NCBI RefSeq assembly: GCF_047948215.1 | Contig: NC_134456.1 | Coordinates: forward strand, 12,115,730 to 12,179,729 | Reading direction: 5' to 3' | Source of the DNA: Lycorma delicatula | Lineage: Eukaryota > Arthropoda > Insecta > Hemiptera > Fulgoridae | DNA length: 64,000 nt | In this document: positions 35,739-45,820 of the stretch, piece after piece | How the letters are laid out: the number at the start of each line of letters is the position of its first letter | Position numbering within the stretch: the first letter of the stretch is position 1 | Position numbers and translations under genes: made by a program | The notes under the pieces: model-generated | Told to the model about the DNA's origin: nothing | What the model saw: only the letters and a program-made list of their open reading frames with translations | The model's database searches: none

Positions 35739-36484
35739 GACCAATGAGATGAGACTGATATGCGTGACACGTAAATGAGGTATAGCCTTCTATAGACTCA
35801 GGTTTTTTTTTTTGTCTTCAGTCATTTGACTGGTTTGATGCAGCTCTCCAAGATTCCCTATCTAGTGCTAGTCGTTTCATTTCAGTATACCCTCTACATC
35901 CTACATCCCCAACAATTTGTTTTACATATTCCAAACGTGGCCTGCCTACACAATTTTTCCCTTCTACCTGTCCTTCCAATATTAAAACGACTATTCCAGG
36001 ATGCCTTAGTATGTGGCCTATAAGGCTGTCTCTTTTTTTAACTATATTTTTCCAAACGCTTCTTTCTTCATCTATTTGCCGCAATACCTCTTCATTTGTC
36101 ACTTTATCCACCCGTCTGATTTTTAACATTCTCCTATAGCACCGCATTTCTAAAGCTTCTAATCTTTTCTTCTCAGATACTCCGATCGTCTAAGTTTCAC
36201 TTCCATATAAAGCGACACTCCAAACATATTCTTTCAGGCTCACCATTTCAACAGACTCAGGCTTACCATTTCTGAAAAGCGGTGAAATTTGATAACTTGG
36301 GTTCAATTAACTGAAATCCAACCATCAAATTACACTGGTATCCACTGTCTAGTATTCAGATCCGAACAAAGCAACTAGCTTTCATTAGGAATTGAACCTC
36401 AGAACCTTCGACTTCGAAAATTATCTGATAAACATATGATTAACATTAGATCAACGAATTAACCACTAGACCAGCCCGGTGGTA
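35739..36484 (-). mobile_element. SINE-1 (3'-variant) split by a LINE
   Basis: Left part 35739-35802: CCAATGAGATGAGACTGATA and ATAGACTCAGG, the variant SINE-1 3' end. Right part from about 36253: AGACTCAGGCTTACC, AACTTGGGTTCAATTAACTG, CACTGGTATCCACTG, GGAATTGAACCTC (B box complement) and ACCACTAGACCAGCCCGG (A box complement). The two halves rejoin if the LINE at 35803-36252 is removed, with AGACTCAGG present on both sides. Confidence 0.8.
35803..36252 (-). mobile_element. 5'-truncated LINE (family L-A) inserted in SINE-1
   Basis: Minus-strand copy. The poly-A complement (T-run) begins at 35803, then TGTCTTCAGTCATTTGACTG. It encodes a 109-residue open C-terminal tail from FEMRCYRRM-like sequence through NEEVLRQIDEERS, GHILRHPGI and RLEYVKQIVGDVG to SWRAASNQSND, the best preserved tail in the window. 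The duplication AGACTCAGG is at 35794-35802 and 36253-36261. About 20 bp at the 5' junction (TTTCAGGCTCACCATTTC) is not LINE sequence but a duplicated SINE piece. Confidence 0.87.
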
Positions 36485-36529
36485 CGTAGATAATGAACGT
36501 ATTTTTTTTTTTTAATTTTACATTTAAAA

Positions 36530-37172
36530 AAAAAGAAGATATATATATATATTTAGAATAGCGTGTGTTGCTTTTACGTCCAGCAGATAGCGCTTTTTAA
36601 AAAAAAAAAACATGTTTTTACCTGTCACAGGTTTGACATCTTAGGTATATGAAAACACGCGCGTATTCGAATGCAACGTTGTGTCAAAATGTCAAAGCAA
36701 TCGGTGAAGAACTTTCGGAGATTTAAGATTTTGAACAAAACAAACATTTACATTTTTATTTATATAGATATTTATTTTTAAAAAAAGAAAGAAAAAAAAT
36801 CTTGCAAGTTTTTTTTAAAAACTACTGGACCGAATTACGCGGGGGGAAATAGAGAATCGAAAAGGGTAAAAAGGGAAGAAGTGGAAAATGTAAAAAAGAA
36901 AAAAAGGGGAAAAGGGGAAAGGAAATGGAAAGAGGAAATAATAATAAGACAATGGTGGAGAAGGTAAGAGGAAGGGAAAGTAAAGATAAATGTAGGGAAG
37001 GAAATGAAAAGGAGCGGAAAGGCGAAATTGGGGGAGAGGGAATATAGTAAAACTGAAAATATGGAAAGGGGAAAAGGGAGAAAGGGTAAATGGGATAAGA
37101 AAGGTTAAATTTTGTGAAGTTCCGTAATGTTAATTTTAATTTTGTTAATGTTTTATCAAACTTTCAATAGTG

Positions 37173-37223
<51 letters not shown>

Positions 37224-37262
37224 TCAAATCTAGCAATAGCGAAGCATTGCCGGGTCTGTTAG
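36530..37262 (+). mobile_element. Helitron-like copy with purine-rich interior
   Basis: The 3' end AGCAATAGCGAAGCATTGCC-GGGTCTGTTAG matches the nested terminus at 32640, with hairpin GCAAT/ATTGC. The interior (36838-37100) is about 260 bp of almost pure purine on the + strand (AGGGGAAAAGGGGAAAGG-like). The left edge is uncertain; around 36640-36770 it has GTGTCAAAATGTCAAAGCAA, CGGTGAAGAACTTTCGGAG and TTTTTATTTATATAGATA, phrases partly recurring at 43775-43795. A TA tract of about 45 bp lies just inside the 3' end. Confidence 0.5.
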
Positions 37263-37736
37263 TTAATAAATAAAGTAATATGGTAATATATAGATGTCAC
37301 ATAAACAAAATAAAATATTATCAGAATATAAAATAACAAATCTCATAGATTGAAATTTTCTCATTCACTATATATATATATATATATCTGAAAAAGATCA
37401 GAGATAAATGATTAAAATATTATTCGGTAATGTTGCACGATAAAATTTTTCGTTAAGTTCCTCAGGAAACGACAAGAGTAAAAGAATTGGCTTAGTCGTA
37501 TTTTTAATATGATAGAAACCAAGATAATCAAAGTGAATTGTAAATTATATGTAATTATAAGTAAATTATATGATTTATAATTATATATCGAAGTAATGAA
37601 ACATTTTTGGAGATGAATTAACGGTTAAAATAAAACAGTTTTGAAATCAATTATTTTTCTTCAGTAAGCTCATTTTAGTTGTTATAAATCAATACAGGGA
37701 ACAAACGATATCCTTTCTTTAACGAATATATCTATT

Positions 37737-38700
37737 CTAGTAAACCCGTCGCGGCTTTTCCCGTGCCCTATGGTTACTTGCGTTTCTCGTCGCGATCAGA
37801 GAAATTTTAGCCGGTTCGGGCTCGTATCCCTCACTCTTCCCGGCTAGCCAGGATACTCCTAGCACCTTGGAACACCCTGTGTTCATTAAACTCATGCTTG
37901 AGTTTAATCTAAAATAATATTAAATAAAAATTAAAGTTTGTTCAATTTAGTAATAAAAAATGTCAGTGTATTGTAATTTCTTCACAGCAACAGTTTGGTC
38001 AGTACAAGATCTGAATGAATAAAGAATGTGCGTTTTTAAATATTCGCCCTCCATCTTAAAAATATCAATTATAATATAAATATTATATAATATCAATTAT
38101 TATTAGTTTAATAATTATTTTTAGTTTATAATAATAATAATATTAATTATTATAGTTAATAATAATTACCCTTACTTCGTAGACGTAAAATTGTATTTCG
38201 TCCGGTTGTTATCATTGCCCTGTAAACACCGCTAGGAAATACCGCACATCGTTTGTAATTGTTTTTTATTTAATTACTTTTGGTTTTTAGTCAAGTAACC
38301 GGAGGCAGATTAGGCCAGTCGCCTGTGTATATAGTATCAATGGCTGTGTTGGTTGAGCTGACATCCCTGTGTTGGTTGTACACCGTTACATCCCTAAAAA
38401 AAAAACAAAATTTAAAAAAGTGTTATTTAGATATTTATCTGAAGAGTATTTGAAAGCCCCATGTAGTGAACAAATAACTCGTTTATATAGTGGGAAATGG
38501 GGAAAATTTGTAATGATTGTTCAAACTATTTTTACCTTTCTTCATTCTCAAATTTTTATCCCCCTTTCAAGGTCGAATATCGAAAAATCTAGAAACTTTT
38601 TTATGATGTTTCGTAACATGTGATACATGATTTTAATCTTTTTTTTATGCTGAAAATGAATATGAACAGAATCTTTCTATTACCCACCATTTCTGAAAAA
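37737..38700 (+). repeat. LR-1, copy 3
   Basis: CTAGTAAACCCGTCGCGGCT start, then ATGGTTACTTGCGTTTCTCG, CTCGTATCCCTCACTC, GGAACACCCTGTGTTCATTA, TAATTTCTTCACAGCAACAG and TGGCTGTGTTGGTTGAGCTG. It is a single copy, unlike the tandem pair at 14110-16660. The open frame at 38369-38623 lies inside the repeat and is not considered a gene. Confidence 0.65.
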
Positions 38701-38799
38701 TTATTAAATTTCAATTACAGGATTTTTTCAAAATAGGGAAACATTATATTACCAAAGAGTGGAAGAAACGTAAGAACTTAATTCCAAATGGGAAAAATA

Positions 38800-39400
38800 T
38801 TATTATTAGCCTTTAGTTGAACCCAAAAACTATTTTTAACCCCCTCTCCATATCAAGCTAGGACTAATGAAAGATTTTATAAAAGCAATGAAGAAGGATA
38901 GTCCTGGATTTTTGTACATTTGGCAGAAATTTCCGAATGTAAATGAAGGAAAAATTAAAGAAGAAATATTTTGTTGGTCCTCAAATAAGAGAGTTGGTCA
39001 AAGATGATGTACGATATTTAACTCAATGTAATGTAATAATGTAGAAAGTGCAGTTTGGGCTTCATTTAAAGACGTTTTCAAAAGTTCTCTCGGCAAACAA
39101 AAATCCGGCAATTACCACGATATTGTTAATCAACTTCTTAATTCATACCGAGCGAGCTACGGGATGTAATATGTCTTTGAAAATAAATTTCCTCCGATCA
39201 CGTCTGGATTTTTTCCCGGACAACCTCGGAGTCGTAAGTGACGAACACGGTGAACGTCTGCACCAAGACATTTCGGTGATGGAAGCCGCTACAAAGGAAA
39301 ATGGAATAATAACATTCTAGCCGATTACTGTTGGGCATTAATTTGTGATGTGCCTGAGGCTATTTATAAAAGAAAAGCATCAGCAAAATCATTCTAACTC
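38800..39400 (+). pseudogene. Pseudogene of an uncharacterised arthropod protein family
   Basis: Three frames joined by frameshifts read LVEPKNYF, PPLHIKLGLMKDFIKAMKK, then VGPQIRELVKDD, KSGNYHDIVNQLLNSYRA, then FFPDNLGVVSDEHGERLHQD and finally ILADYCWALICDVPEA. From memory, the motifs PPLHIKLGLMK, FFP-x-NLG-x-VSDEHGERFHQDI and ADYCW recur in many uncharacterised arthropod proteins that behave like repeat-borne genes; the function is unknown to me. No introns are visible, and at least two frameshifts and stops rule out a live gene. Confidence 0.7.
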
Positions 39401-40185
39401 AGGTATGGCCGTGCAAAATTAATAATTTTACAGATTTTAACTATATTTTCCCTTAATTTTTTCTGAAGGGTAATTTATTTAAAACTAAGGTTCATAGAAA
39501 AATAATATTTACAATCTGTAATTTACGCAGAAAAACAATTCTAGAAATAGTTTCACACTTAGAGAAACATTAAAAAAATGTTTTTTTTTTTTTGCCTATC
39601 AGGGAAATCAATCAAATATGACCTACTAAATATTCCCTAACTACTACATGAAACACAAGCAATCATGTGGCGTGGGTTAGCCGCGATGACGGTATTATTT
39701 ATATATATATATATATTATTCTAAATTCTGTTACAATTAATTTTATCAATAAAATTAAAATTAAATTAATTAGGTATGTTTTTTTTATTTTTAAAAACAA
39801 TAAAATGTTTAAAAAAATTAAAGAGAATGGAAATGGCGTCTGTAAACTGAATCAGAAGAATGAAAAGAAACCACCAAAAAACAAGCCTGGGTAATTATTC
39901 TGTTTGATCGAAGACTAATGGAAAATTAGGTGCTTCCTCTTACGGAAAGACGATTCTATTCCACACTATTCTCATTCGTACAAATAAAAGAAGTTTTCCT
40001 ATTAATTTTATATAAAATTAAGTCTTAAGGAAAACAAACAAAATTTATAGTAAAAATTTATTTTATCTTCAATTGGAGAAGTCAGAAACAAATTAATCTT
40101 TATTATTTGAAATTATATTTGAGGAGGTTTCAACGGAAACTTTCTCTTTCATTAATGTTTTTCATTCACTTCACTTATATTTTTA
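39401..40185. other. AT-rich unannotated stretch
   Basis: No gene recognised. A short TA tract is at 39698-39716; the open frame over it (39667-39894) is low-complexity. Confidence 0.45.
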
Positions 40186-40189
40186 GTGT

Positions 40190-41470
40190 TTTTTTTTTTT
40201 TGTTTTTTTTGTCTTCAGTCATTTGACTGGTTTGATGCAGCTCTCGAAGATTCCCTATCGTTTCATTTCAGTATACCCTCCTCTACATCCTACTTCCCTA
40301 ACAATTTGTTTCACATATTCCAAACGTGGCCTGCCTACACAATATTTTCCTTCTACCTGTTCTTCCAATATTAAAGCGACTATTCCAGGATGCCGCTGAA
40401 AAAAGTAACGGAGATAGGGAACATCCTTGTCGGACTCCCTTTCTTATTACGGCTTCTTTCTTATGTTCTTCAATTATTACTGTTGCTGTTTGGTTCCTGT
40501 ACTTCTAATTGTTCTTCTATCTCTGTATTTGAACCCTAACTTTTTTAAAATGCTTAACATAAATTCCAGTCTACGTTATCAAATGCCTTTTCTAGGTCTA
40601 TAAACGCCAAGTATGTCGGTTTGTTTTTCTTTAATCTTCCTTCTACTACTAATCTGAGGCCTAAAATTGCTTTCCTTGTCCCTATACTTTTCCTGAAACC
40701 AAATTGGTCTTCTCCTAACACTTCTTCCACTCTCCTCTCAATTCTTCTGTGTAGAATTCTAGTTAAGATTTTTGATGCACGACTAGTTAAACTAATTGTT
40801 CTGTATTCTTCACATTTATCTGCCCCTGCTTTCTTTGGTATCATGACTATAACACTTTTTTTGAAGTCTGACGGAAAATCCCCTTTTTCATAAATATTAC
40901 ACACCAGTTTGTGTAATCTATCAATCGCTTCCTCACCTGCACTGCGCAGTAATTCTACAGGTATTCCGTCTATTCCAGGAGCCTTTCTGCCATTTAAATC
41001 TTTTAATGCTCTCTTAAATTCAGATCTCAGTATTGTTTCTCCCATTTCATCCTCCTCAACTTCCTCTTCTTCCTCTATAACACCATTTTCTAATTCATTT
41101 CCTCCGTATAACTCTTCAATATATTCCACCCATCTATCGACTTTACCTTTCGTATTATATATTGGTGTACCATCTTTGTTTAACACATTATTAGATCTTA
41201 ATTTATGTACCCCAAAATTTTCCTTAACTTTCCTGTATGCTCCGTCTATTTTACCGATGTTCATTTCTCTTTCCACTTCTGAACACTTTTCTTTAATCCA
41301 CTCTTCTTTCGCCAGTTTGCACTTCCTGTTTATAGCATTTCTTAATTGCCGATAGTTCCTTTTACTTTCTTCATCATTAGCATTCTTATATTTTCTACGT
41401 TCATCCGTCAGCTGCAATATATCGTCTGAAACCCAAGGTTTTTACCGGTTCTCTTTATTCCGCCTAAGTT
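40190..41470 (-). mobile_element. LINE (family L-A) with large internal deletion
   Basis: The T-run and TGTCTTCAGTCATTTGACTG at the low end mark the 3' terminus of a minus-strand copy. The tail (40205-40396) encodes the LRHPGI region, then at about 40396 it jumps directly to the reverse transcriptase GVRQGCS region. By comparison with the 28651 copy about 650-670 bp are missing. The rest runs upstream through the polymerase palm and fingers to KPWVSDDILQLTDERRKY near 41440. A further 200-300 bp of minus-strand A-rich sequence to about 41760 may be decayed LINE. Confidence 0.87.
40554..41417 (-). pseudogene. LINE reverse transcriptase, N-terminal palm/fingers piece
   Basis: A 287-residue open frame, the longest credible protein in the window. 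It starts in the linker after the endonuclease, with a basic region (residues 20-50), an acidic run (115-125), GRKAPGIDGIPVELLR at 143-158 (RT block 1), MIPKKAG at 192-198, EDQFGFRKSIGT at 236-247 and motif A FIDLEKAFDNVDW at 272-284 with catalytic Asp 274. It loses frame just after motif A, so motif C (YADD) is absent. The ATG at 41417 is internal, not the native start. Confidence 0.88.
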
Positions 41471-41904
41471 TGCTTCTGCCGATTGAAGAAACGTTTTTAT
41501 TTTTGTTGCATGATCATTTTCCTGATAAACAATTATGGATTTTTTTAGATGTTATATACTTGTGTATTAAAGTTTTTTTTATCTTTCTTTGGTTTTATCA
41601 TTTCCTTCTTTTTATATTTATCGTCTTTTCTAATTTGTTTATTCTTCCCGTGTTCTTAACATTTTGTTCCTCTTCATATTCATCTACTTGTCGTTTTTTT
41701 TTTTTTTTAGATATATTTCTTCATCTTTCCTTTTCCTGTAAGATTGTACAACACATGACTTTCTTGACCGCCTACTAAATTATATTTACACATTTTTTTT
41801 TAATATGAAAAATACATAAAATTTTATTTCATTAAAAACTACTGATATCTTTCTTCTTTTTTATTTGTTAATGAATTATTATACATCATAATTTTTTTTA
41901 CTAT

Positions 41905-42408
41905 GAGAGGATAATAATTAATCAATAAATGAATATATTTAAATTTAAAAAAAAGGTAATAAAAAAAGAGTTCATGTCTGTTTCGAACGGATGTGTCGTC
42001 CCTTAAGATCCAAATATTTCATTATTTAAACTTTTATTTGGCTATAACTCTGGAACCAGTGAAAATAAGAACCACTTACCATCTATCGTTAAAAAGCTGT
42101 CAATGAGGGCTTATTACTACAGTTATTAAAAATTCCAAAATCCAATTTTTTTTGGATTTTGGGCTTTTTTTGACAGTTTTATTTCAGTAGACTGCAATCA
42201 AAAGGAGAGGTGCACACAACTTGATGTTACAGCTGTCCCAAATTTCCAAAATTTCAATATCCTACGGCCAATCGTTTTTGAGTTATGTGAGATAAATAAC
42301 TAGTCAAAATGAATTCAGGGATGGTCAGAATGGATATTTCCGTTGAAATCTGGAAACCGAAATTTTTTGCGATCACGGTACTTTCTTTACTTCGTACAAG
42401 GAAGTAAA
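41905..42408 (-). repeat. TIR-A copy, minus strand
   Basis: Contains the family blocks in reverse: GTTTCGAACGGATGTG (B-box region, decayed), GGATCCAAATATTTC-like text, CTATAACTCTGGAACCAGTG, GACTGCAATCAAAAGGAGAG, CTACGGCCAATCGTTTTTGA and TTTCCGTTGAAATCTGG, ending ACTTCGTACAAGGAAGT (42389-42405). Confidence 0.7.
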
Positions 42409-42446
42409 AAATGAATATTTTACACCCTAACGTCGAAATTAACATT

Positions 42447-42680
42447 TTTAATCAGTATACTAGATATTACAACTAGATGTTACAACCAACAGTGCTAAAT
42501 CCAAAATTTCTACATTCTACGGCTAATCGGTTTGAGTTATGCGAGATACGTACGTACGTCCACACGTGTGTACGTACGTATAGACGTCACGCCGAAACTA
42601 GTCAAAATGGATTCAGGGATGGTAAAATTGGATATTTCCGTTGAAATTTGAAAACCGACATTTTTCGCGATTACAATAAA
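42447..42680 (-). repeat. TIR-A second minus copy, tandem to the first
   Basis: Repeats the 5' third of TIR-A on the minus strand: CTACGGCTAATCGGTTTGAG, GATACGTACGTACGTCC, CGCCGAAACTAGTCAAAATG and TTTCCGTTGAAATTTGAAAA. With the preceding copy it forms a head-to-tail array; the terminal ACTTCC is missing. Confidence 0.65.
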
Positions 42681-42892
42681 CAACCTAGAACATCTTTTAC
42701 TAAATTTAATGTCGTTTTACATAAAGATAGATATCCTTTACATCGATTGTCATTGTCTATATCGATCGTTGTCTATGTCAATGTCGACTTCTTCAGACAG
42801 TTATTACCCACGACTGAACGGAGACGATATATGTGTTTGGGGTAAGATGTTGTGTGTGTGGGTTTGTCTGTATATCTGTTACAATTTTTAAT

Positions 42893-43135
42893 ACTGGACC
42901 GACTTCAATACGGTTTGTTGCATTACATAGGTATCACTTCAGAACAGGTTCTTTTGTTTTATTGTTATAGACCATCAGGGGGCGCTGCAGTAAATATGTT
43001 TCTCCAAAACAGCTGGGCCAATTTTAATGCGGCTTTTTTGCACTACATAGGCATCACCTCAGAGCAGGTTCTTTGATTAGTTTTACGGTTATAAGCCGCC
43101 AGAGGGCGCATTAGATATATTTCTTAAAAACAGAT
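42893..43135 (+). repeat. Tandem duplication, ~120-bp unit
   Basis: Two units share CTTCAATACGG / TTTTAATGCGG, TTGCATTACATAGGTATCAC / TTGCACTACATAGGCATCAC, CAGAACAGGTTCTTT / CAGAGCAGGTTCTTT and ATCAGGGGGCGC / CCAGAGGGCGC. Units diverge by roughly 15-20 percent. Reading frames across it (42852-43076) simply repeat the same peptide. Confidence 0.75.
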
Positions 43136-43186
43136 TTATTGTATGAATTATAAAATAATTTGCGCTGGTGAAGTATACCTAAACTT

Positions 43187-43232
43187 TCATCACCATCAGC
43201 CTATAAACGTCCTACTGTTGGGCACAGGCCAA
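43187..43232 (+). repeat. Insect repeat motif CATCAGCC...GTCCTACTGTTGGGCACAGGCC
   Basis: CATCACCATCAGCCTATAAA then CGTCCTACTGTTGGGCACAG. It resembles, from memory, a motif very common in insect interspersed repeats (CATCATCAGCC...GTCCACTGCTGGACATAGGCC). It lies directly before the palindromic element at 43246. Confidence 0.5.
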
Positions 43233-43245
43233 TAATTAAAAAACA

Positions 43246-43640
43246 AAATTAAAATTTTGAAAAACCCACGATGAAAGAACCTTAAAAAGGCGAAATAATT
43301 AAATAACTGTAATTTAACCTTAAAATTCTCTGACATTGTGATATTGTTTTTATTGTTTATAATTTTATTGATAAAAAATTTAAGATTTGGAAATAAAATT
43401 AATAAAATAAAATGTAAGATTTTGATTTACCGTCGTGCATGACCCGTAGACCGCATAGATAAGCTTTAGTTTTCATCATAGTCACGCACGACGGTTAATC
43501 AAAATCTTACATTTTATTGTCTTAAAAACAATATCACAATGTCACAGAATTATAAAGTAAAAATACAGTTACTTAATTATTTCATGTTTAAGGTTTTTTT
43601 CGTCGTGGGTGTTTTAAATTTGTAATCTTATTTTTTATTA
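43246..43640. mobile_element. Long palindromic (foldback) element
   Basis: The left arm includes AAAACCCACGATGAAAG, AATAATTAAATAACTGTA, CTCTGACATTGTGATATTGT and AAAATGTAAGATTTTGATTT-ACCGTCGTGCATGAC. The right arm mirrors it: GTCACGCACGACGGTTAATC, AAAATCTTACATTTTATTG, ACAATATCACAATGTCACAG, AGTTACTTAATTATTTCATG and CGTCGTGGGTGTTTTAAATT. The spacer is about 45 bp (43440-43483). Arms of 150-190 bp with local indels. No coding capacity. Confidence 0.8.
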
Positions 43641-44043
43641 TGGGATTAAATATTATATTATTCAATATTTTGGAAATAATAAGATGTAAACACGCCTGGA
43701 TCAAATAATAAATTGTGAAATTTTTATCGAAATCAGTAAAATACTTTTTGAGTTATTAGGGCATACACAAAATGAAGATTTTTATTTATATAGATTATAA
43801 ATAATATTTTATAGTATCAACTACTCAGAATATTTACAGCAAAAAATTAGAAGTAAAAATGATTTCCGTCAATTTTAATTTAATATATGTTTCCAAGTAA
43901 CCCGTTAAAGTCTGATCATATCAGCTTTTTTTTTATAAAATAAAATTGAGTAAAATTAGTTCTTTTTTATTTATTAACATACAGTTTTGTGAAAAATGAG
44001 TAGTAATAAAATACATATTATTTATTAAATGACGTACCTAGTG

Positions 44044-44074
<31 letters not shown>

Positions 44075-44602
44075 TATTGTATAGTTTATATCTATGGGAT
44101 TCCGGTCAGTGATCTCTTCATATACCACGGATGAGGCAATCGTAATAATAATAAGAATAGTAATACTAGTAATAAAATGGACAAGGGTAGTCGAAGCTGT
44201 ATTATATAATGAGAAGCGGGTAGACATGCCCTGCGGAATTTCTAAAAAGAGCTTAAGGTGTAATCAAATTCAGAAGCATACTGTTCTCCAATTCAAAACT
44301 TTTTTGAGTCCTAGATAATCCTTCAAATTCTGCATATACAATGGTAAATAAAAGTAAACGTGATGGACATATTTAAGACAGTCTAGTATAATTCTGTTTT
44401 AAGAAAGAAAAACAGTATTTTATCTAAATTATTTAACAGTTGCACAACATATATTTTTTTTTTAAATATTAAATTTTTTACCATAAATAATGTATAATTT
44501 TTTATTTATAACTTTGTAATGGATAAAACATTGTTTATTAACTTGGAAAAACTTTTAAGTAGAATTCAGGAGAAAAAAAAAATTAAATAAAATGAGACAA
44601 AA

Positions 44603-44700
44603 AAAACAGAATGAATGGGATGAATGATTAGTAGTCATCAAGGGAATGAAAAACAGAATGAATGGGATGAATGATTAGTAGTCATCAAAGGGAATTAGTA
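44603..44700. repeat. Tandem duplication, ~46-bp unit
   Basis: ACAGAATGAATGGGATGAAT-GATTAGTAGTCATCA occurs twice head to tail, followed by a third partial TTAGTAATCATCAAGGGAA. Confidence 0.85.
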
Positions 44701-45019
44701 ATCATCAAGGGAAATGACTATCGAAAAATCTTTTTAATCGATCTTAAATTAACCTATAAATCACTGAACAAATCTAAATTATAATTGCTTACACGCGTTA
44801 CTAGCACGTATGATACTAAAAAAAAAAAAACCATGGTATATTTATATGATTGGTCGTTAAAATAATAGTATTACTTGTATGGGTACAGAATTCTTTATCA
44901 GTAATAGTAACTGTACTTCAAAACGGAAATTTGTACCCAAATTTTAAAATATATTAAATGATTAATAAGCAATAATAATAATAATAATAATAGTGAATAA
45001 AAAACAACCTCCCTACTCT

Positions 45020-45182
45020 TCAGGCCAATGAGATGAAGATGATATGTATAACACGGAAATGAAGTGCAGTCTTGTATAGACTCAGGCGGAACATTCCTGA
45101 GAAGTGTGGTTAACTGAACCCAAACCACCAAAGTACACAGGTATCCAGTATTAAAATCCGTATAAAATAAAGTACTAAAAGG
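45020..45182 (-). mobile_element. SINE-1 (3'-variant), 5'-truncated
   Basis: Starts on + coordinates with GGCCAATGAGATGAAGATGA (variant 3' end), then CAGTCTTGTATAGACTCAGG, CATTCCTGAG, AAACCACCAAAGTACACAGG and stops near TCCGTATAAAAT, before the tRNA-like head. A TAA-type microsatellite (AATAATAATAATAATAATAG) at 44970-44995 lies on its 3' side. Confidence 0.75.
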
Positions 45183-45196
45183 TAGTGGTATAGCAA

Positions 45197-45690
45197 GTTT
45201 ACTTTTTCTGTTTAGCCTTCGGAACCGCCGTAAATTATTACTTCAGAGGATGAATGAGGACTATATATATATATGAATGTAAATGAAGTGTACTCTTGTA
45301 CAGTCTCGGGTGAATCATTCCTGAGACTATATCGTGGATACCAGTATACTTTGGTGTTTGGGTTTCAATTAACCACAAATCTCAACAATGGTCGACCTGA
45401 GACTGTACAAGATTACACTTCATTTGCATATCATTCTCATTCATCCTCTGAAGTAATACCACAAGGTGGTTCCAAAGGCTAAACAGAAAAAATAGAAAAA
45501 GAGGGTTAGCCATTCCTGAGATGTGTGGTTAGTTGAAACCCAAACACCAAAGAAGACCGGTATCCACGATCCAGTATTCAGATCCTTATAACAGTAAATG
45601 TCTTTTACTAAGATTTGAACCTCGGAATTCGCGAATTTAAAATCAGCTGATTTGCGATTATGAATTCACCACTAGACCAACCCGGCGGGT
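45197..45690 (-). mobile_element. SINE-1 (standard 3' end) split by another SINE-1
   Basis: Left part 45197-45326: TTTACTTTTTCTGTTTAGCC through CATTCCTGAGA. Right part 45511-45690: CATTCCTGAGATGTGTGG through ACCACTAGACCAACCCGG (A-box complement). The whole is flanked by TAGTGGTATAGCAA (45183-45196) and TAGTGGTAGAGCAA (45691-45704), a 14-bp duplication with one mismatch. The interruption at 45327-45510 is a + strand SINE-1 fragment. Confidence 0.8.
45327..45510 (+). mobile_element. SINE-1, 5'-truncated, nested in minus SINE-1
   Basis: Starts within the body (CTATATCGTGGATACCAG), continues through AATGGTCGACCTGAGACTG and GGTTCCAAAGGCTAAACAG, and ends in an A-rich tail GAAAAAATAGAAAAAGAGG. The duplication CATTCCTGAGA is at 45316-45326 and 45511-45521. 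In SINE-sense orientation the target is TCTCAGGAATG, the left half of the central inverted repeat. Confidence 0.85.
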
Positions 45691-45820
45691 TAGTGGTAGA
45701 GCAACTAGTAAAGGCTAGTCCATTTTAAAACAACTAGCATTTACTAGTTGCTTTTATACGGATTTGGGTATTAGACAATGGTTGGGGTTAAATTAACCAC
45801 ACGTCTCAGGATGGTCGACC

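Noticed and set aside
39667..39894. 75-codon frame with IYIYIYI
   Set aside because: Microsatellite-led, lysine/asparagine-rich AT sequence; no family.
40621..41355. Two + strand open frames (90 and 148 codons) rich in Ser, Phe, Leu
   Set aside because: They are the antisense shadow of the LINE reverse transcriptase on the minus strand.
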